Part shown: positions 20,397-22,116 of the stretch, piece by piece
Layout of the letters: the number at the start of each line of letters is the position of its first letter
Numbering within the stretch: position 1 is the stretch's first letter
NCBI GenBank assembly: GCA_016209865.1
Contig: JACQVL010000129.1
Location: 1-22,116 of the forward strand
Source: Candidatus Latescibacterota bacterium
GTDB taxonomy: Bacteria > JAAXHH01 > JACQVL01
DNA: 22,116 bases
Direction of reading: 5' to 3'
The notes under the pieces: generated by a model
The model's input: the letters and a program-made list of their open reading frames with translations, nothing else
Told to the model about the DNA's origin: nothing
The model's database searches: none
Position numbers and translations under genes: made by a program

Positions 20397-22116
20397 ATGA
20401 AACGACAGGTGTTCTTGCTGACTCTTCCCTGTCTCGCTGTCTGGTTCTCTACGTTGCTCTTGCCCTCATCCAACCTCCAGGCCCAACAAGGGGTCCCCGA
20501 CGCGGCGCGGGTCGGGTTCGAGGCGATCTCCGCACAGAACCTGCGCGCCGTCCTCACCTACCTGGCCGGGCCGGAGTTCAAGGGGCGCGGCAACGGGACG
20601 GAGAGCCTGCAGATGGCGGGCGCCTACATCACCAGCGAGTTCGCCCGTGCCGGCCTCAAGCCCGCCGGGGATGACACCAGCTACTTCCAGCACTTCCGCA
20701 TCTACACCGTGCGTCCGGCCAGTAACGGGAATGCCCTGGTCGTGAAACAAGGAGGCGTCACCCGCACCCTGGTCGCCAACGCGGACTTTCTCTCCGCTCA
20801 GGTCTCGGCTAACGCCAGCGCGGACGGCGGACTCGTCTTCGTCGGGTACGGCATCTCCGCGCCGGAACTCGGCTATGACGACTACGCGGCCCGGAAGGGG
20901 GAATGGGTGAGCGGCCGCATCGCGGTCGTGCTCGGTGGAGAGCCGCAAGAGAAGGACCCGAAGAGCGTGTTCGAGGGACTAGCCGGGACGGATTATGCAC
21001 GGATCGATACCAAAGCTCGGAATGCCCAGGCACACGGCGCGGTCGGCCTGATCGTCATCACCAAGACCAAAGACCGGGATGAAGCGCTGCACGACGTCCT
21101 GACCGTCCCGACCGGGTACCGTCCGGATGCCATTACCCGCGAGAAGCCGATGATGCTGTTGACCGCCCCGGACCCGATCACCATCCCGGTCGTCACCCTG
21201 CGTGCGGATGTGAGCCAGACGCTGCTCAAGGATGAATTGGGCAAGGTCAGACCCTCCGCGGAAATCGAGCAGGAGATCGACCGAACGCTCAAGCCGGTGA
21301 CGTTCCCTTTAAGCGGCACAACAGCTACCCTCTCCGTCAACCTTGAACGTGACGTGATCCCGACGCGGAACGTTATCGGCCTGCTCGAGGGGACGGACCC
21401 GCAATTGAAGAACGAGTACCTCGTCATCGGCGCCCACTACGACCATGACGGCGAAGGCCGCGGCCAAATCTGGGCGGGCGCGGACGATGACGGCAGCGGG
21501 ACGACCGGTCTGATCGAGCTGGTCAGAGCGTTCACGACGAACCCGATCAGGCCGAAACGTTCGATCCTCTTCGCCGCGTGGAGCGCGGAAGAGAAGGGAC
21601 TGCTCGGCTCCTATTCCTACACGTACAACCCCAGGCGTCCGCTCGACCAGACGGTGGCGATGCTCCAGATGGATATGATCGGGCGTAACGAGGATCATCC
21701 GGCGACTCCGAATTCTGATTATACCGAGGAAAAAGACGAGGTCAACGGGAACATGCTCAACATCGTCGGCTCGAAGTTCTCCGACGACCTCGGCCGGATC
21801 GTCCGCGAGCAGAACCGCGCAGTCGGCCTCGACCTGAAGTACCGGTATGACTTCGGGGTACAGAACCTCAACCGCCGGAGCGACCAGTATCCCTTCCTCA
21901 AGAAGGGCATTCCGGCGATCTTCTACTTCACCGGTCTCCACCCCGACTACCACACCCCGCGCGACACCCCGGACAAGATCAATTATCCCAAGATGGAGAA
22001 AGTCGTCCGGCTGGTCTACCTGACGGCATGGGATGTGGCAAACAGCGAGACGCGCCCGCGCTATCAGCGTCCGACGAACACGACGACGGAGGTGCTGGTG
22101 CCTCCGAAGCCAGCAC
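20397..22116 (+). CDS. Secreted M28 family aminopeptidase with PA-like insert (3' end missing)
   Basis: 573 codons run to the window edge without a stop. The second ATG (20397) is 6 nt from GGAGG (20386-20390); the first is 3 nt away. A signal peptide of about 30 residues (cleavage near LQAQ|QG) sends it out of the cytoplasm. Residues about 110-260 form a protease-associated-like domain. The M28 zinc-peptidase domain follows: AHYDHDG (H347), GADDDGSG (D363/D364), SAEEKG (E398 base, E399), MDMIGRN (D426) and a His in LHPDYHTPRDTPD near the end, giving a complete two-zinc site. It is an aminopeptidase or glutamate carboxypeptidase type enzyme, fitting the permease upstream. It may be anchored or free in the periplasm. 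The C-terminus, with possible further domains, lies outside the window. Confidence 0.92.
   Translation, partial: MKRQVFLLTLPCLAVWFSTLLLPSSNLQAQQGVPDAARVGFEAISAQNLRAVLTYLAGPEFKGRGNGTESLQMAGAYITSEFARAGLKPAGDDTSYFQHFRIYTVRPASNGNALVVKQGGVTRTLVANADFLSAQVSANASADGGLVFVGYGISAPELGYDDYAARKGEWVSGRIAVVLGGEPQEKDPKSVFEGLAGTDYARIDTKARNAQAHGAVGLIVITKTKDRDEALHDVLTVPTGYRPDAITREKPMMLLTAPDPITIPVVTLRADVSQTLLKDELGKVRPSAEIEQEIDRTLKPVTFPLSGTTATLSVNLERDVIPTRNVIGLLEGTDPQLKNEYLVIGAHYDHDGEGRGQIWAGADDDGSGTTGLIELVRAFTTNPIRPKRSILFAAWSAEEKGLLGSYSYTYNPRRPLDQTVAMLQMDMIGRNEDHPATPNSDYTEEKDEVNGNMLNIVGSKFSDDLGRIVREQNRAVGLDLKYRYDFGVQNLNRRSDQYPFLKKGIPAIFYFTGLHPDYHTPRDTPDKINYPKMEKVVRLVYLTAWDVANSETRPRYQRPTNTTTEVLVPPKPA

Overview
This is a GC-rich bacterial chromosome segment of ordinary single-copy metabolic and signalling genes. 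I see no rRNA, tRNA, CRISPR array or transposase. The gene mix (MlrC-type M81 protein, ThuA-like protein, LarA-like racemase, CehA/McbA-type PHP protein, KduD-like dehydrogenase, PfkB kinase) and the many short intergenic repeat 'words' suggest an uncultured heterotroph of the Poribacteria or Latescibacteria kind. That placement rests on recall of gene content and is low confidence.

Left part (about 37-6213, minus strand). A GTP-free signalling module reads right to left: an SDR oxidoreductase, a von Willebrand A protein, a PP2C-type phosphatase, and an atypical protein kinase fused through a transmembrane helix to eight TPR repeats. A MATE exporter follows. Spacing is tight, with one overlap and one 4-nt gap. 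The vWA + PP2C + kinase set resembles the TerY-P triad. A good sigma-70-like promoter lies upstream at 6312-6340.

Divergent spacer (6214-6622). It holds two promoter candidates facing apart and one copy of a compound palindromic repeat.

Right part (6623 to the end, all plus strand). In order: a secreted protein of unknown function, a KduD-like SDR, an M81 metallopeptidase-like protein, a zinc-type alcohol dehydrogenase, a SAM-dependent methyltransferase, an alpha/beta hydrolase, a ribulose-phosphate 3-epimerase family protein overlapping a PfkB sugar kinase, a secreted PHP-HEAT-CBM9-like protein, an APC amino-acid permease, a LarA-like protein, a ThuA-like protein, and a secreted M28 peptidase cut by the window edge. 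Together they look like uptake and breakdown of sugars, sugar acids, hydroxy acids and peptides.

The most striking observation is in the methyltransferase (11132-11881). Its frame is broken only by two adjacent TGA codons (11429-11434) and then continues intact for 148 codons with conserved methyltransferase sequence. A hairpin with the layout of a bacterial SECIS element encloses and follows the TGAs: an 11-nt spacer, then a 17-nt hairpin with a GGG loop, and both TGAs lie in a lower stem. I read this as a candidate Sec-Sec (UU) selenoprotein methyltransferase. The main alternative is a pseudogene.

The second theme is repeats that become part of genes. A 20-nt palindrome like the neisserial dRS3 element supplies a signal-peptide n-region, the C-terminus and stop of the hydrolase, and possibly a terminator. 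A tandem word containing TGACGAG supplies stop codons or tails. A G-quadruplex-type word is inserted in frame inside the M81 gene.
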